The notes under the pieces: generated by a model
What the model was told of the DNA's origin: nothing
Database searches by the model: none
Seen by the model: only the letters and a program-made list of their open reading frames with translations
Part shown: one piece after another, positions 18,539 through 26,291 of the stretch
Layout: the number at the start of each line of letters is the position of its first letter
Position numbering within the stretch: the first letter of the stretch is position 1
Program-made: the position numbers and the translations under genes
Origin: DASUPK01 sp963747425
GTDB lineage: Bacteria; Actinomycetota; Thermoleophilia; Solirubrobacterales; 70-9
Reading direction: 5' to 3'
Length of the DNA: 64,000 nucleotides
Assembly: GCA_963747425.1 (NCBI GenBank)
Contig: CAVVFJ010000016.1
Coordinates: 1 to 64,000 of the forward strand

Positions 18539-19330
18539 TCAGGTTCTCAGGTCCGCTTCGTGATCGGACGACGCAGCCTCGCGGACCGCCTCGGTCTCAG
18601 TCTCGGTCTGGGTCTGGGTCTGGGTCTCGGGCTGGGTCTCGGTCCGTTCCTGATCCTCGGACTCGTCTGCCTCACCGTCACGCGCAAGGGGATCGAGCTC
18701 GTCCGGCCTGGCGAACGCATCGGCTCCGGGCTCGGGCCGATGCTCGGAGACGGCCCCGTTCAGCTTCGCGCTGAGCTCCTGGGTGTCGGTCAGGACGTCG
18801 TCCCGGCGGCGGACCAGATCGGCGATCACGGCCTCGATGTCCTCCCGACGCCGTGTTCCGTCCTCGACTATCCGGCGCGCCTGGGCTTCGGCAGCCGCCA
18901 GGGCTTCGCGAGCCAGCCTGTCGGCCTCCGCCTTGGCGTTGGACAGCACCTCTTCAGCCTCCTGGCGGGTCTGCTGAGCGTAGGAGTCGGCGGACGTCCG
19001 CGTTTCGCTCGCGTAGTTGTCGATCTCCGTGCGAGTCTCCGCAGCCTCCATGTTCGCGGTGTTGACCGTCCCGCGGGCCTCCTCCTCGGCCTCCGCCCGG
19101 ATCTGCTGGGCGCTCTCCTCGGCCTGAGCGAGGATCGCGCCGGTCCTCTCACCGACGCGCTGCAGCTCGCGCTTCACCGTGTCCGATCGCGACTCGTCGC
19201 CGGCCCCTGTCTCGAGCCAATCCGCCAGACGGGCCAGGAACTTCTCGACCTCATGCCTGTCGTAGCCACGCTTCGCGGCCGGGAAGGTTGCGTTCCTGAT
19301 GCGGTCGAGACTGGTCTGGTCGACTGGCAT
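18539..19330 (-). CDS. DivIVA/Wag31-domain coiled-coil protein
   Basis: 263 residues. Residues 6-45 (IRNATFPAAKRGYDRHEVEKF) match the DivIVA membrane-curvature-binding N-terminus, followed by a long Ala/Glu-rich coiled coil (about 55-200). The C-terminal tail is disordered and acidic, with a Thr-Gln/Thr-Glu repeat. ATG at 19330 sits right before the DivIVA motif. Probably a polar-growth or scaffold protein. Lies between 3-hydroxybutyryl-CoA dehydrogenase and carboxylase genes with gaps of 25 and 7 bases, an unusual operon mix. Confidence 0.85.
   Translation of the reverse strand: MPVDQTSLDRIRNATFPAAKRGYDRHEVEKFLARLADWLETGAGDESRSDTVKRELQRVGERTGAILAQAEESAQQIRAEAEEEARGTVNTANMEAAETRTEIDNYASETRTSADSYAQQTRQEAEEVLSNAKAEADRLAREALAAAEAQARRIVEDGTRRREDIEAVIADLVRRRDDVLTDTQELSAKLNGAVSEHRPEPGADAFARPDELDPLARDGEADESEDQERTETQPETQTQTQTETETEAVREAASSDHEADLRT
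18590..18643 (-). repeat. Tandem hexanucleotide-like repeat in the DivIVA tail
   Basis: Imperfect units of CTCGGT/CTGGGT (plus-strand reading) encode alternating Thr-Gln and Thr-Glu in the C-terminal tail. Such low-complexity tracts change length easily by slippage; units of 6 keep frame. Confidence 0.75.
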
Positions 19331-19355
19331 GCGTCCTGATCCCTCCTTGACTGGC

Positions 19356-20240
19356 CTAGGCCCCGGCATCCACCGGGACGGGCTGATCGCCGGAGTAATC
19401 GTAGAACCCCTTGCCGGACTTGCGTCCAAATTCCCCTGCACCGACCATTTTCTTCAGGGTGTCCGGGGCGGCGAACCGCTCCTCGCCGTAGGAGTCGGCC
19501 ATCACCGCCGCGATCGACGCCAGGGTGTCCAGACCGACGAAGTCGGCGAGCGTCAGCGGCCCCATCGGGTGGCTGGCCCCGGCCATCATCCCGGTGTCGA
19601 TGTCCTCGATCGAGCCGACGCCCTGCTCGTGGGCACGGATCGCGTCGAGCATGTACGGGACCAGCAGCCGGTTGACGATGAAGCCGCGATTGTCGCCGGC
19701 GGCCACCGTGGTCTTGCCGAGCTTCTCGCCGACCTCGAAGCCCAGGGCCACCGCCTCGTCGCTGGAGCGCTCGGCGCGCACGACCTCGAGCAGCGGCATG
19801 ACCTGGGGCGGGTTGAAGAAATGAAGGCCGATCATGCGCTCGGGCCGCTTCGTTGCGTCGGCCTGCGCGGCGACCGGGAGCGAGGAGGTGTTGGTGGCGA
19901 GATAGGCGTCGTCCTTGACCAGCTCGTCGACCTCTCGCCACATCTCGAGCTTGAGGTCGAGGTCCTCGGTGATCGCCTCGATCACGAGGTCGCAGTCGGC
20001 GAGATCCGAGTACTCGAGGGTCGGCGTGATCCGGCTTCGAACGGCATCCGCCTCGGACTGCTCCATCCTGCCCTTCTCGACCGCACGGGCGAGCTGCTTC
20101 TCGACCTTGCCCAGGCCCTTGTCGAGCGGCGCCTGATCGATCTCACGCACCACGACATCCCATCCCTGCTGGGCGCAGATCTGTGAGATCCCGTGGCCCA
20201 TGAGCCCGCAGCCCAGGACGCCGACCTTGCTGATCGCCAT
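19356..20240 (-). CDS. 3-hydroxybutyryl-CoA dehydrogenase
   Basis: NAD(P)-dependent 3-hydroxyacyl-CoA dehydrogenase, 294 residues, monofunctional. Rossmann motif GVLGCGLMGHG at 7-17, catalytic block GLHFFNPPQVMPLLEVV near 140, C-terminal domain start GFIVNRLLVPYMLDA. ATG at 20240 is preceded by AAAGGGAGC. Interconverts acetoacetyl-CoA and (S)-3-hydroxybutyryl-CoA, one step before crotonyl-CoA, the Ccr substrate. Heads a possible operon with the DivIVA and carboxylase genes. Confidence 0.92.
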   Translation of the reverse strand: MAISKVGVLGCGLMGHGISQICAQQGWDVVVREIDQAPLDKGLGKVEKQLARAVEKGRMEQSEADAVRSRITPTLEYSDLADCDLVIEAITEDLDLKLEMWREVDELVKDDAYLATNTSSLPVAAQADATKRPERMIGLHFFNPPQVMPLLEVVRAERSSDEAVALGFEVGEKLGKTTVAAGDNRGFIVNRLLVPYMLDAIRAHEQGVGSIEDIDTGMMAGASHPMGPLTLADFVGLDTLASIAAVMADSYGEERFAAPDTLKKMVGAGEFGRKSGKGFYDYSGDQPVPVDAGA

Positions 20241-20365
20241 ATTTGTTCGCTCCCTTTCTCGAGGGCGCGCAACCGCGCGGCCCGTCAACCGTCTAATGAA
20301 GTCTGGAGGCGATGAGCATACGGGCCCAGCGCAACCACCTGAGGTGTCGCGGGTTTCAGATCAGA

Positions 20366-21844
20366 ATGCCGACCGGGAGAACACAGCGAGCCTGGATCTC
20401 GCTCGCCGCGCTCTGCGTGGCCGCGCTCGCCTGGGCGGCGCCGACGGCCCACGCCTCGCCGAAGTGCGGCAAGGCGTGCCAGGCCAAGAGAGATCACCTG
20501 GCCCAGCGGCAGCGCAAGAACGCCAAGCAGAAGCGGCCGAACGTGATCGTGATCGACACGGACGACATGAACGTCTCGAACATGCCGGTGATGCGGAACA
20601 CGCTCAGACTGCTCACCGCCCACGGCGTCACCTTCACCAACAGCTACGTCTCCTACCCCCTCTGCTGCCCATCCCGGGCCACATTCCTGACCGGGCAGTA
20701 CGCCCACAATCACGGCGTCCTCACCGACCAGCGCTACGGCGACCTGGACAACAGCAACACGCTCGCCGTCTGGCTGCGGCGGGCCAAGTACCGCACCGCG
20801 ATGGTCGGCAAGTACCTGAACGGCTATGGAGTGATCAACCCCCGCGAGGTGCCGCCCGGGTGGACTCAGTGGTACGCGCTGACGGACCGGACCGAACAGC
20901 ACCGGTACAAGATCAAGCTCAACGAGAACGGCAAGGTCCGCCACTACGGCCGCAAGCCCACCGACTACGTCGACTACGTGCTCGACGGGAAGGTCAACCA
21001 GCTGCTCAAGCAGTGGGCGCCGAGCCCGAAGCCGTTCTTCCTCTACTACAACCCGAACAACCCCCATGGCGAGGCGGGAACGCCGCCCTGGTCCACCCGC
21101 GACCCCGAGCCTGCGCCGCAGTACCTCGGCACCGTGGGCGACATCGGGGCGCCGCGCACCCCGAACTTCGACGAGCCGGACGTGAGCGACAAGCCTCCCG
21201 AGGTCCGCTCAATACACCGCCTCTCCGACGCCGAGCTCGCGGACATCGACCGCCGCTACCGCGGCCGCATCGAGAGCCTCTATTCCGTCGACGACGAGGT
21301 CAAGCGGATCGTCGGGCTGATTCGCAAGTACAGGGACAAGCGCAAGACCTACTTCATCTTCACCTCCGACAACGGCCTGCAGATGGGGGCCCACCGGATC
21401 GAGTTCAAGGACTACCTCTATCAGGAGGGCGAGCGGGTGCCGCTGGTGATCCGTGGGCCCGGGTTCCCGCAGAACGCCACCCGAAATCAGCCGGTCTCCA
21501 ACATCGACCTTGCGCCGACCATCGTCGGCCTGACCAATTCCCGGCCGGCGCGGGTGATGGACGGGACCTCCCTCCTCCCCTTCGCAAGCGACCCCTCCGT
21601 GGGGGCGAACCGTGCCCTGCTCGAGGAGAGCTTCGATCTGGACGAATTCGGCGTGCGGGAGGGTCCCTGGGCCTACAACGCCTGGAACAGCGGGAGCGAG
21701 GAGCTCTACAACCTCGACGACGACCCGTACGAGCTCAACAACCTGCTCCACGGGCCGAGTGCGTCGAGCTACACCGGGATCCGAGACCAGCTCGCAGCCC
21801 GCCTGGCGCAGCTCAAGACCTGCGCAGGGGACAGCTGCCGTTAA
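20366..21844 (+). CDS. Secreted type I sulfatase (second paralogue)
   Basis: 492 residues from ATG 20366, chosen because a clear Sec signal peptide follows (WISLAALCVAALAWA, cleavage near AHA-S at 30-31); ATG 20312 is an alternative. Metal ligands D66-D67 (IDTDDMN), formylglycine motif C100-x-P-S-R (PLCCPSRATFLTGQY), GKYLNGYG and TSDNGLQMGAHR. Shares LCCPSRAT and GKYLNGYG blocks with the gene at 7159. A basic Lys/Arg linker (about 40-57) follows the signal. Substrate unknown; both paralogues are probably exported. Confidence 0.9.
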   Translation: MPTGRTQRAWISLAALCVAALAWAAPTAHASPKCGKACQAKRDHLAQRQRKNAKQKRPNVIVIDTDDMNVSNMPVMRNTLRLLTAHGVTFTNSYVSYPLCCPSRATFLTGQYAHNHGVLTDQRYGDLDNSNTLAVWLRRAKYRTAMVGKYLNGYGVINPREVPPGWTQWYALTDRTEQHRYKIKLNENGKVRHYGRKPTDYVDYVLDGKVNQLLKQWAPSPKPFFLYYNPNNPHGEAGTPPWSTRDPEPAPQYLGTVGDIGAPRTPNFDEPDVSDKPPEVRSIHRLSDAELADIDRRYRGRIESLYSVDDEVKRIVGLIRKYRDKRKTYFIFTSDNGLQMGAHRIEFKDYLYQEGERVPLVIRGPGFPQNATRNQPVSNIDLAPTIVGLTNSRPARVMDGTSLLPFASDPSVGANRALLEESFDLDEFGVREGPWAYNAWNSGSEELYNLDDDPYELNNLLHGPSASSYTGIRDQLAARLAQLKTCAGDSCR

Positions 21845-21846
21845 TC

Positions 21847-21870
21847 CGGCGGCGCCGTTTGTGGCCGCCG
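21847..21870. terminator. Bidirectional hairpin between convergent genes
   Basis: CGGCGGC (21847-21853) and GCCGCCG (21864-21870) form a perfect 7-bp stem with loop GCCGTTTGTG, flanked by AAT and TTT. It fills the gap between the sulfatase stop (21842-21844) and the facing stop at 21872. Near-identical to the hairpin at 27969-27992. Confidence 0.65.
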
Positions 21871-21871
21871 T

Positions 21872-22255
21872 TTAGGCCGTAGAGGCTTCCTCGAGCTTCT
21901 TCTGCATCGCCTCGGCGAGGGCGTGCACGCCGCTCATCGGGCGAACGTAGACGGCCATGTCGTTGATTCTGCCCTCGTCGTCGAAGTGCAGGAGGTCGAT
22001 TCCGTCGAGCTCCCGCTCGCCGACCCGCGCGCTGAACATGAGCGTCGCCGTGCCGCCCGTCTCGACCTGGTCGGTGTAGCGAAAGTCCTCGAAGACCTGG
22101 CTGACCGCTCCGAGCAGCATCGTGACGGCGTCGCGTCCCTCGTACTGCTTGAAGACCACGGGGCTGCGGAAGCTGACGTCCTCGGTGAAGAGCTCGTCGA
22201 TCGCGGAGAAGTCCTTCGACTCGGCGGCGGCGCGGAATGGATCGCTCTTCATCAT
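21872..22255 (-). CDS. SnoaL/NTF2-like protein
   Basis: 127 residues, alpha+beta cone fold predicted: DPFRAAAESKDFSAIDELFTE, SPVVFKQYEGRDAV and a C-terminal beta sheet ending FDDEGRINDMAVYVRP. Members include small isomerases, cyclases and ligand-binding proteins; no catalytic role can be assigned. ATG at 22255 or 22252. The only ribosome-binding candidate, GAGGAG, lies within the 3' arm of the conserved hairpin element at 22258-22298, so initiation may be controlled by that structure. Confidence 0.75.
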   Translation of the reverse strand: MMKSDPFRAAAESKDFSAIDELFTEDVSFRSPVVFKQYEGRDAVTMLLGAVSQVFEDFRYTDQVETGGTATLMFSARVGERELDGIDLLHFDDEGRINDMAVYVRPMSGVHALAEAMQKKLEEASTA

Positions 22256-22257
22256 TG

Positions 22258-22298
22258 AACGGGTTGCTCCTCGGCTTCGCCTGCGGAGCACCCTCGCA
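22258..22298 (-). promoter_or_regulatory. Asymmetric hairpin element, copy 1 (long loop)
   Basis: Read on the minus strand: TGCGAGGGTGCTCC, then 13 bases, then GGAGCAACCCGTT. Arms GGGTGCTCC and GGAGCAACCC pair with one bulged A. All 41 bases are identical to copy 2 at 30268-30308. The 3' arm holds the GAGGAG that would serve the SnoaL-like gene, whose ATG begins 3 bases later. Confidence 0.65.
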
Positions 22299-22303
22299 TA
22301 ACC

Positions 22304-23224
22304 CTATCGGTGCCAGTCCACCGGCCCGGCCGTGAGCAGGTGGGCGCCGAGCGGGCGACCGAGTACCCCCTGCACCTCGGACGAGGCGGCGATCAGCTTG
22401 GCCAGATCGACTCCGGTCCCGACACCCATCTCCTCCAGCATCGAGACCAGGTCCTCAGTCGAGATGTTCCCCGTCGATCCCGGTGGCACCGGGCAACCGC
22501 CCAGCTCTCCGAAGGAGCTCTCGAAGGAGTCAACCCCCTGCTCGAGCGCTGCCAGGACGTTCGCCAGCCCCTGGCCCCGAGTGTTGTGGAAATGCGCCGT
22601 GAGCTCGACGTCGTCAAGCCGCAGTTTGGCCGCCGCGAAGAACTCCCCCACCTGCCGCGGATTCGCCATCCCGGTGGTGTCGCCGAAGGCGATCTCCTCG
22701 CAGCCGAACCCCGCCAGCCGCTCCCCGATCTCGAAGACGCGCTCCGGCGGGACCTCGCCCTCGTAGGGACAGCCGAAGCTGGTCGAGATCACCCCCTCGC
22801 AGCGCAGGCCGGCCTCCCGGGCGTCCGCGATGGTGCCCTCCAGGTCCGCCAGGGACTCGGCGATCGAGCGGTTGACGTTCTTCTGGTTGTGGGTCTCCGA
22901 GGCCGAGAGGAAGAAGTTGGCCTCCTGGAAGCGATCCCTGAACCTGATCGCGTTTTCGAGCCCCTTGCGGTTCGGGATCAGCACGGAGTAGGCGACGCCC
23001 TCGCGCGGCTCGAAGCGAGTGATCACCTCGCCGGCGTCGGCGAGCTGCGGGATCACGTCGGGCCGGACGAACGAGGTGAGCTCGATCCGCTTCAGGCCGG
23101 TGTCGGCGAGCAACCCGATCAAGCGGATCTTCTCCTCGGTCGGGATCACCTCGGGCTCGTTCTGGAAACCGTCGCGGGGCCCAACCTCGCGGATGCGGAC
23201 CGTTCCGGGAAGCTGCTCGGCCAT
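22304..23224 (-). CDS. mvaB: Hydroxymethylglutaryl-CoA lyase
   Basis: Cleaves HMG-CoA to acetyl-CoA and acetoacetate, the last step of leucine degradation. TIM-barrel of 306 residues: RIREVGPRDGFQNEP at the N-terminus, GVISTSFGCPYEGEV, AHFHNTRGQGLAN (metal-binding His) and the active-site Cys loop ELGGCPVPPGSTGNIST near 240. Full length. Its acetoacetate would be activated by the acetoacetyl-CoA synthetase at 13907. The window carries no methylglutaconyl-CoA hydratase. Confidence 0.92.
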   Translation of the reverse strand: MAEQLPGTVRIREVGPRDGFQNEPEVIPTEEKIRLIGLLADTGLKRIELTSFVRPDVIPQLADAGEVITRFEPREGVAYSVLIPNRKGLENAIRFRDRFQEANFFLSASETHNQKNVNRSIAESLADLEGTIADAREAGLRCEGVISTSFGCPYEGEVPPERVFEIGERLAGFGCEEIAFGDTTGMANPRQVGEFFAAAKLRLDDVELTAHFHNTRGQGLANVLAALEQGVDSFESSFGELGGCPVPPGSTGNISTEDLVSMLEEMGVGTGVDLAKLIAASSEVQGVLGRPLGAHLLTAGPVDWHR

Positions 23225-23236
23225 CGCCCCAGCCTA

Positions 23237-23296
23237 GATGGTTGATTCCACGGCACCGTCTGTCTGGCGGCGGCCGTGGTCGTGGAATCAACCATC
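23237..23296. repeat. 16-bp perfect inverted repeat with nested stem
   Basis: GATGGTTGATTCCACG (23237-23252) is exactly complementary to 23281-23296. An inner alternative pairing, CCACGGC with GCCGTGG (23273-23279), overlaps the same arms. It fills most of the 85-base gap between the diguanylate cyclase stop and the HMG-CoA lyase start. It could terminate the cyclase transcript or be an operator; no T tract is visible. Confidence 0.7.
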
Positions 23297-23309
23297 CAGC
23301 CGGGAGCGT

Positions 23310-24338
23310 TCAGGCAGCCGCGCTCTCCTCCCGGGGCAGATGAACCGACTGGTCGCCGCCCCCGCGCTTGGCGGCGTAGAGGGCGGTGTCCGCCCGCGCA
23401 AACAGCTCGAGGGCGGTCTCGATCTCGTTCCAGACTGCAAGGCCCGTCGAACACGACGATCCGTCGGGAGTCGCCGCTCGCACCCGGGACAGCAGGGCCA
23501 TCCCGCGCTCGGCGGTGCAGTCGCGCATCAGCAGCATGAACTCGTCGCCGCCCACCCGCGCGAGGAAGTCACTCGGACGGATCACGTTCTGCCACGCCAC
23601 CACGGCCGTCACCAGCAGACGGTCACCGGCCAGGTGCCCATGTTCGTCGTTGAAGCTCTTCAGGCCGTCGAGATCGATGATCGCTGCGCACAGCGGCGCT
23701 CCATGGCGCTTGGCCCAGGCCATTTCTCGGGCGAGCTCCTGATCCAGCCAGCGGCGGTTGGCGATTCCGGTGAGCGGATCGGTGCGGGCGCGCGACTCGG
23801 AGAGCTCGACCCTGCGGTTCGTCGCGTTGCTCAGCCAGGAGATGACGGCCGCGGCGGTGCCGAAGGCGATGGCGGTCAGCAGGAGCCGGGTGAGCGGCGA
23901 GTACCCGAACGCGGGGATCGAGTGGAGAACCGCCGCATAGACGGCGAGGAGCCAGGCCATCTGGATCACGGTGCGACGGCCGGGGAAGAAGAAGGCCGAG
24001 ACCAGGACCACCCAGATGAACATCGCGGAGTAGGCGCCCGGCTGGCCTGCGAAGTACACACAGAGCGAGATCAGGGCCGAGCCGAGCCCGATCACGACCT
24101 GCAGCAGCCAGGAGGGCAGGTGCCGGGCGGCGCCGAGCATCAGCGCCGCCACCAGAGCGGCCGCTGCGGCGATCGCGATGATGGCCCCGTCGTCGCTGTC
24201 AGCCGGATGAGACAAGAGCATGGAGAGCGCCACGAGCACGGCCCCGGCGCCGTAGAGCACGCCGATCACACGAGCGATCAGTCCCATATCGCCGTGGATG
24301 TCCTGCGGGCTCGGCAGTCTCAAGCGGGCCGGACTCAT
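23310..24338 (-). CDS. Membrane diguanylate cyclase (GGDEF with I-site)
   Basis: 342 residues. About six membrane segments (residues 18-165) precede a GGDEF domain: ARTDPLTGIANRRWLDQEL, DLDGLKSFNDEHGHLAGD and RVGGDEFMLL near 258. An RxxD product-inhibition site (RPSD) lies five residues before GGDEF, so feedback by c-di-GMP is expected. No recognised sensory domain beyond the membrane part. One of three c-di-GMP proteins in the window (others at 35874 and 57313). Confidence 0.9.
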   Translation of the reverse strand: MSPARLRLPSPQDIHGDMGLIARVIGVLYGAGAVLVALSMLLSHPADSDDGAIIAIAAAAALVAALMLGAARHLPSWLLQVVIGLGSALISLCVYFAGQPGAYSAMFIWVVLVSAFFFPGRRTVIQMAWLLAVYAAVLHSIPAFGYSPLTRLLLTAIAFGTAAAVISWLSNATNRRVELSESRARTDPLTGIANRRWLDQELAREMAWAKRHGAPLCAAIIDLDGLKSFNDEHGHLAGDRLLVTAVVAWQNVIRPSDFLARVGGDEFMLLMRDCTAERGMALLSRVRAATPDGSSCSTGLAVWNEIETALELFARADTALYAAKRGGGDQSVHLPREESAAA

Positions 24339-24407
24339 CGGCCTTTCATCGGCCTGTGCACGGGGGGTTCAATCCGTGAAATCCCGCAATCCGGCGCCGG
24401 CCGTGCG

Positions 24408-24782
24408 TCAGTCCCCCGTCACCGAGCCGATCTCGATCACTCGGCGCTCATGCGTGCCCACGCCGATCGTGCGCTCGCCCTCCTTGACCTCGACGTCGAA
24501 GCGAAGCTTGCGGTCGTCGACCACCTCGCGGAGCTTGGCATGGACGGTGCAGGTCTGGCCCTCCGCCGCGGCCGAGACGTGCTTGATGCACACCTCGAAG
24601 CCCACCGTCGCCTTGCCGTCCTCGAGGTTCTCGAACGAGAGAACGGCGGCGGTGCGCTCCATCATCCCGATCATCCCCGGCGTCGAGAGAACGCTGGCGC
24701 CGATCGTGCCGCCGACGTCGGTCATCAGCCGGCCCTCGACCACGAACTCGTCGGTGCGCTCGACCCCAGGATCCATCGTCAA
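24408..24782 (-). CDS. Hotdog thioesterase, FlK-like
   Basis: 124 residues. Thr34, Glu42 (MMERTA) and His68 (IKHVSAA) are spaced exactly as the catalytic Thr42/Glu50/His76 of fluoroacetyl-CoA thioesterase FlK, and the C-terminal GTHERRVI is typical. Members of this subfamily hydrolyse various short acyl-CoAs; fluoroacetate specificity is not implied. Start at ATG 24782, with ATG 24776 possible. Downstream of an SDR gene by 40 bases on the same strand. Confidence 0.8.
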   Translation of the reverse strand: MTMDPGVERTDEFVVEGRLMTDVGGTIGASVLSTPGMIGMMERTAAVLSFENLEDGKATVGFEVCIKHVSAAAEGQTCTVHAKLREVVDDRKLRFDVEVKEGERTIGVGTHERRVIEIGSVTGD

Positions 24783-24822
24783 CGCTTCGCCTCCTCAGCT
24801 TCGCTTCCGGGGGCTACGCGAA

Positions 24823-25563
24823 TCACCCGACCATCCCCATCCCGCCGGAGACGCCGATGCACTCGCCCGTCACGTAGGACGAATCGTCTGAACAGAGGAA
24901 GGCGACCGCCGCCGCGACCTCCTCCGGCTGCCCGAGCCGCTTCAGCTGCGTGCCCGACTTCATCGTCTCGATGATCTTCTCTCCGATCTCCCCGAACTCC
25001 TTGGCCTGCATCAGCAGCGGGGTCTCGATCGGCCCCGGCGCGATCGCGTTCGCGGTTATCCCGAAGCGGGCGCCCTCGCGTGCCATCACCTTGGTGAAGG
25101 CGATCACGCCGCCCTTGGCCGCCGAGTAGACGGCCGAGCCCTTCGATCCGACGCGCCCGGCCTCCGAGGCGATGCTGACGATCCGCCCATAGCCCGCCTC
25201 CTGCATGCCGGGCAGCGCCGCATAGGTGCAGTTGAGGACTCCGCGGAGGTTCACACCGATGACCTTCTCCCACTGCTCCGGCGTGGTCTGGGTGAAGAAG
25301 CCGAACTCATCGGTTCCCGCGTTGTTGACGAGGATGTCGATCGGAGCGCCGGCACTCTCGACGGCTGCCTGAGCGGAGCCCAGGTCGGTGACGTCCAGCA
25401 CGATTGGGAATCCGGAGATCTCGCCCGCGACCTCCGTCGCCCCCTCCAGGTTGAGGTCCCCCACGGTCACCTCGGCCCCCTCGGCGGCGAGGCGGCGCGC
25501 GACCGCCGCGCCGATGCCGCTGGCGCCACCGGTGACGAGGGCCTTCTTGCCTTCGAGCCGCAT
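24823..25563 (-). CDS. SDR-family dehydrogenase, acyl-CoA-type
   Basis: 246 residues. Cofactor motif TGGASGIG at 11-18, NNAG at 80-83, catalytic Tyr146-x3-Lys150 (YSAAK), and APGPIETPLL. Resembles 3-oxoacyl-ACP reductase/2-hydroxycyclohexanecarboxyl-CoA dehydrogenase proteins. With Asp36 (VGDLNLE) after the second strand, NAD is more likely than NADP. Start at ATG 25563, 44 bases from the divergent npdG gene. Probable operon with the hotdog thioesterase. Confidence 0.85.
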   Translation of the reverse strand: MRLEGKKALVTGGASGIGAAVARRLAAEGAEVTVGDLNLEGATEVAGEISGFPIVLDVTDLGSAQAAVESAGAPIDILVNNAGTDEFGFFTQTTPEQWEKVIGVNLRGVLNCTYAALPGMQEAGYGRIVSIASEAGRVGSKGSAVYSAAKGGVIAFTKVMAREGARFGITANAIAPGPIETPLLMQAKEFGEIGEKIIETMKSGTQLKRLGQPEEVAAAVAFLCSDDSSYVTGECIGVSGGMGMVG

Positions 25564-25607
25564 GCCTGTCCGCAGCCTATTCGGGGCGCCCTGTAGCTTG
25601 CTCGCCG

Positions 25608-26291
25608 GTGGCAGAACCAATCCCGATCATCGGTGGAACCGGCGCCCTCGGCTACGGCCTCGCCGTGCGCTGGGCGCAGGCGGGGGAGCGGATCGTGATC
25701 GGCTCCCGCCAGGCGGAGCGTGCCGCTGAGGCCGCGGAGCGCGTCCGGTCCGCCGTCGAAGGAGCCGAGGTGGAGGGTCTCGAGAACGCCGAGGCCGCAA
25801 GCCGGGGTCCGATCGTCTTCCTGACCGTGCCGTTCAGGGCCCAATCCGAGACCCTGACCAACCTCAAGGATGCACTCGAGGCCGGGCAGATCCTGGTCGA
25901 CTGCACCGTCCCCACGGCTGCCTCGATCAGCGGCAAGGCCTCGCGGACGGTGGGCGTCTGGCAGGGCTCGGCCGCGCAACAGGCGGAGGAGATGGTGCCC
26001 GACGGCGTCACGGTGATCTCGGCTCTTCACACCGTGAGCGCGCCCGCACTTGCCGAGGGGGACTCCGTCGACGAGGACGTGTTGATCTGCGGCGATCGGA
26101 AGGCTGACAAGGCGCGGGTCGCCGCGCTGATCGAGCGAATCGACGGGTTGCGCGCCGTCAACGCTGGCGCCCTCGAGATGGCGAGGATCGCCGAGACGCT
26201 CACCCCGCTTCTGATCGCCATCAACGCCCGGTACAAGTCGCGTGCGGGGATCAGGATCACCGGTCTTCCGGAGCAGAGTCACTGGAAGTGA
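25608..26291 (+). CDS. npdG: NADPH:F420 oxidoreductase (Fno/NpdG)
   Basis: Moves hydride between NADP(H) and coenzyme F420. 227 residues; nucleotide motif IIGGTGALGYGLA at the N-terminus, GSRQAERA after the second strand (Ser/Arg pair for the NADP phosphate), VDCTVP and HTVSAPAL. GTG start. Its TGA overlaps the GTG of cofD in a GTGA junction, so reduction and synthesis of F420 are coupled genetically. Confidence 0.9.
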   Translation: MAEPIPIIGGTGALGYGLAVRWAQAGERIVIGSRQAERAAEAAERVRSAVEGAEVEGLENAEAASRGPIVFLTVPFRAQSETLTNLKDALEAGQILVDCTVPTAASISGKASRTVGVWQGSAAQQAEEMVPDGVTVISALHTVSAPALAEGDSVDEDVLICGDRKADKARVAALIERIDGLRAVNAGALEMARIAETLTPLLIAINARYKSRAGIRITGLPEQSHWK

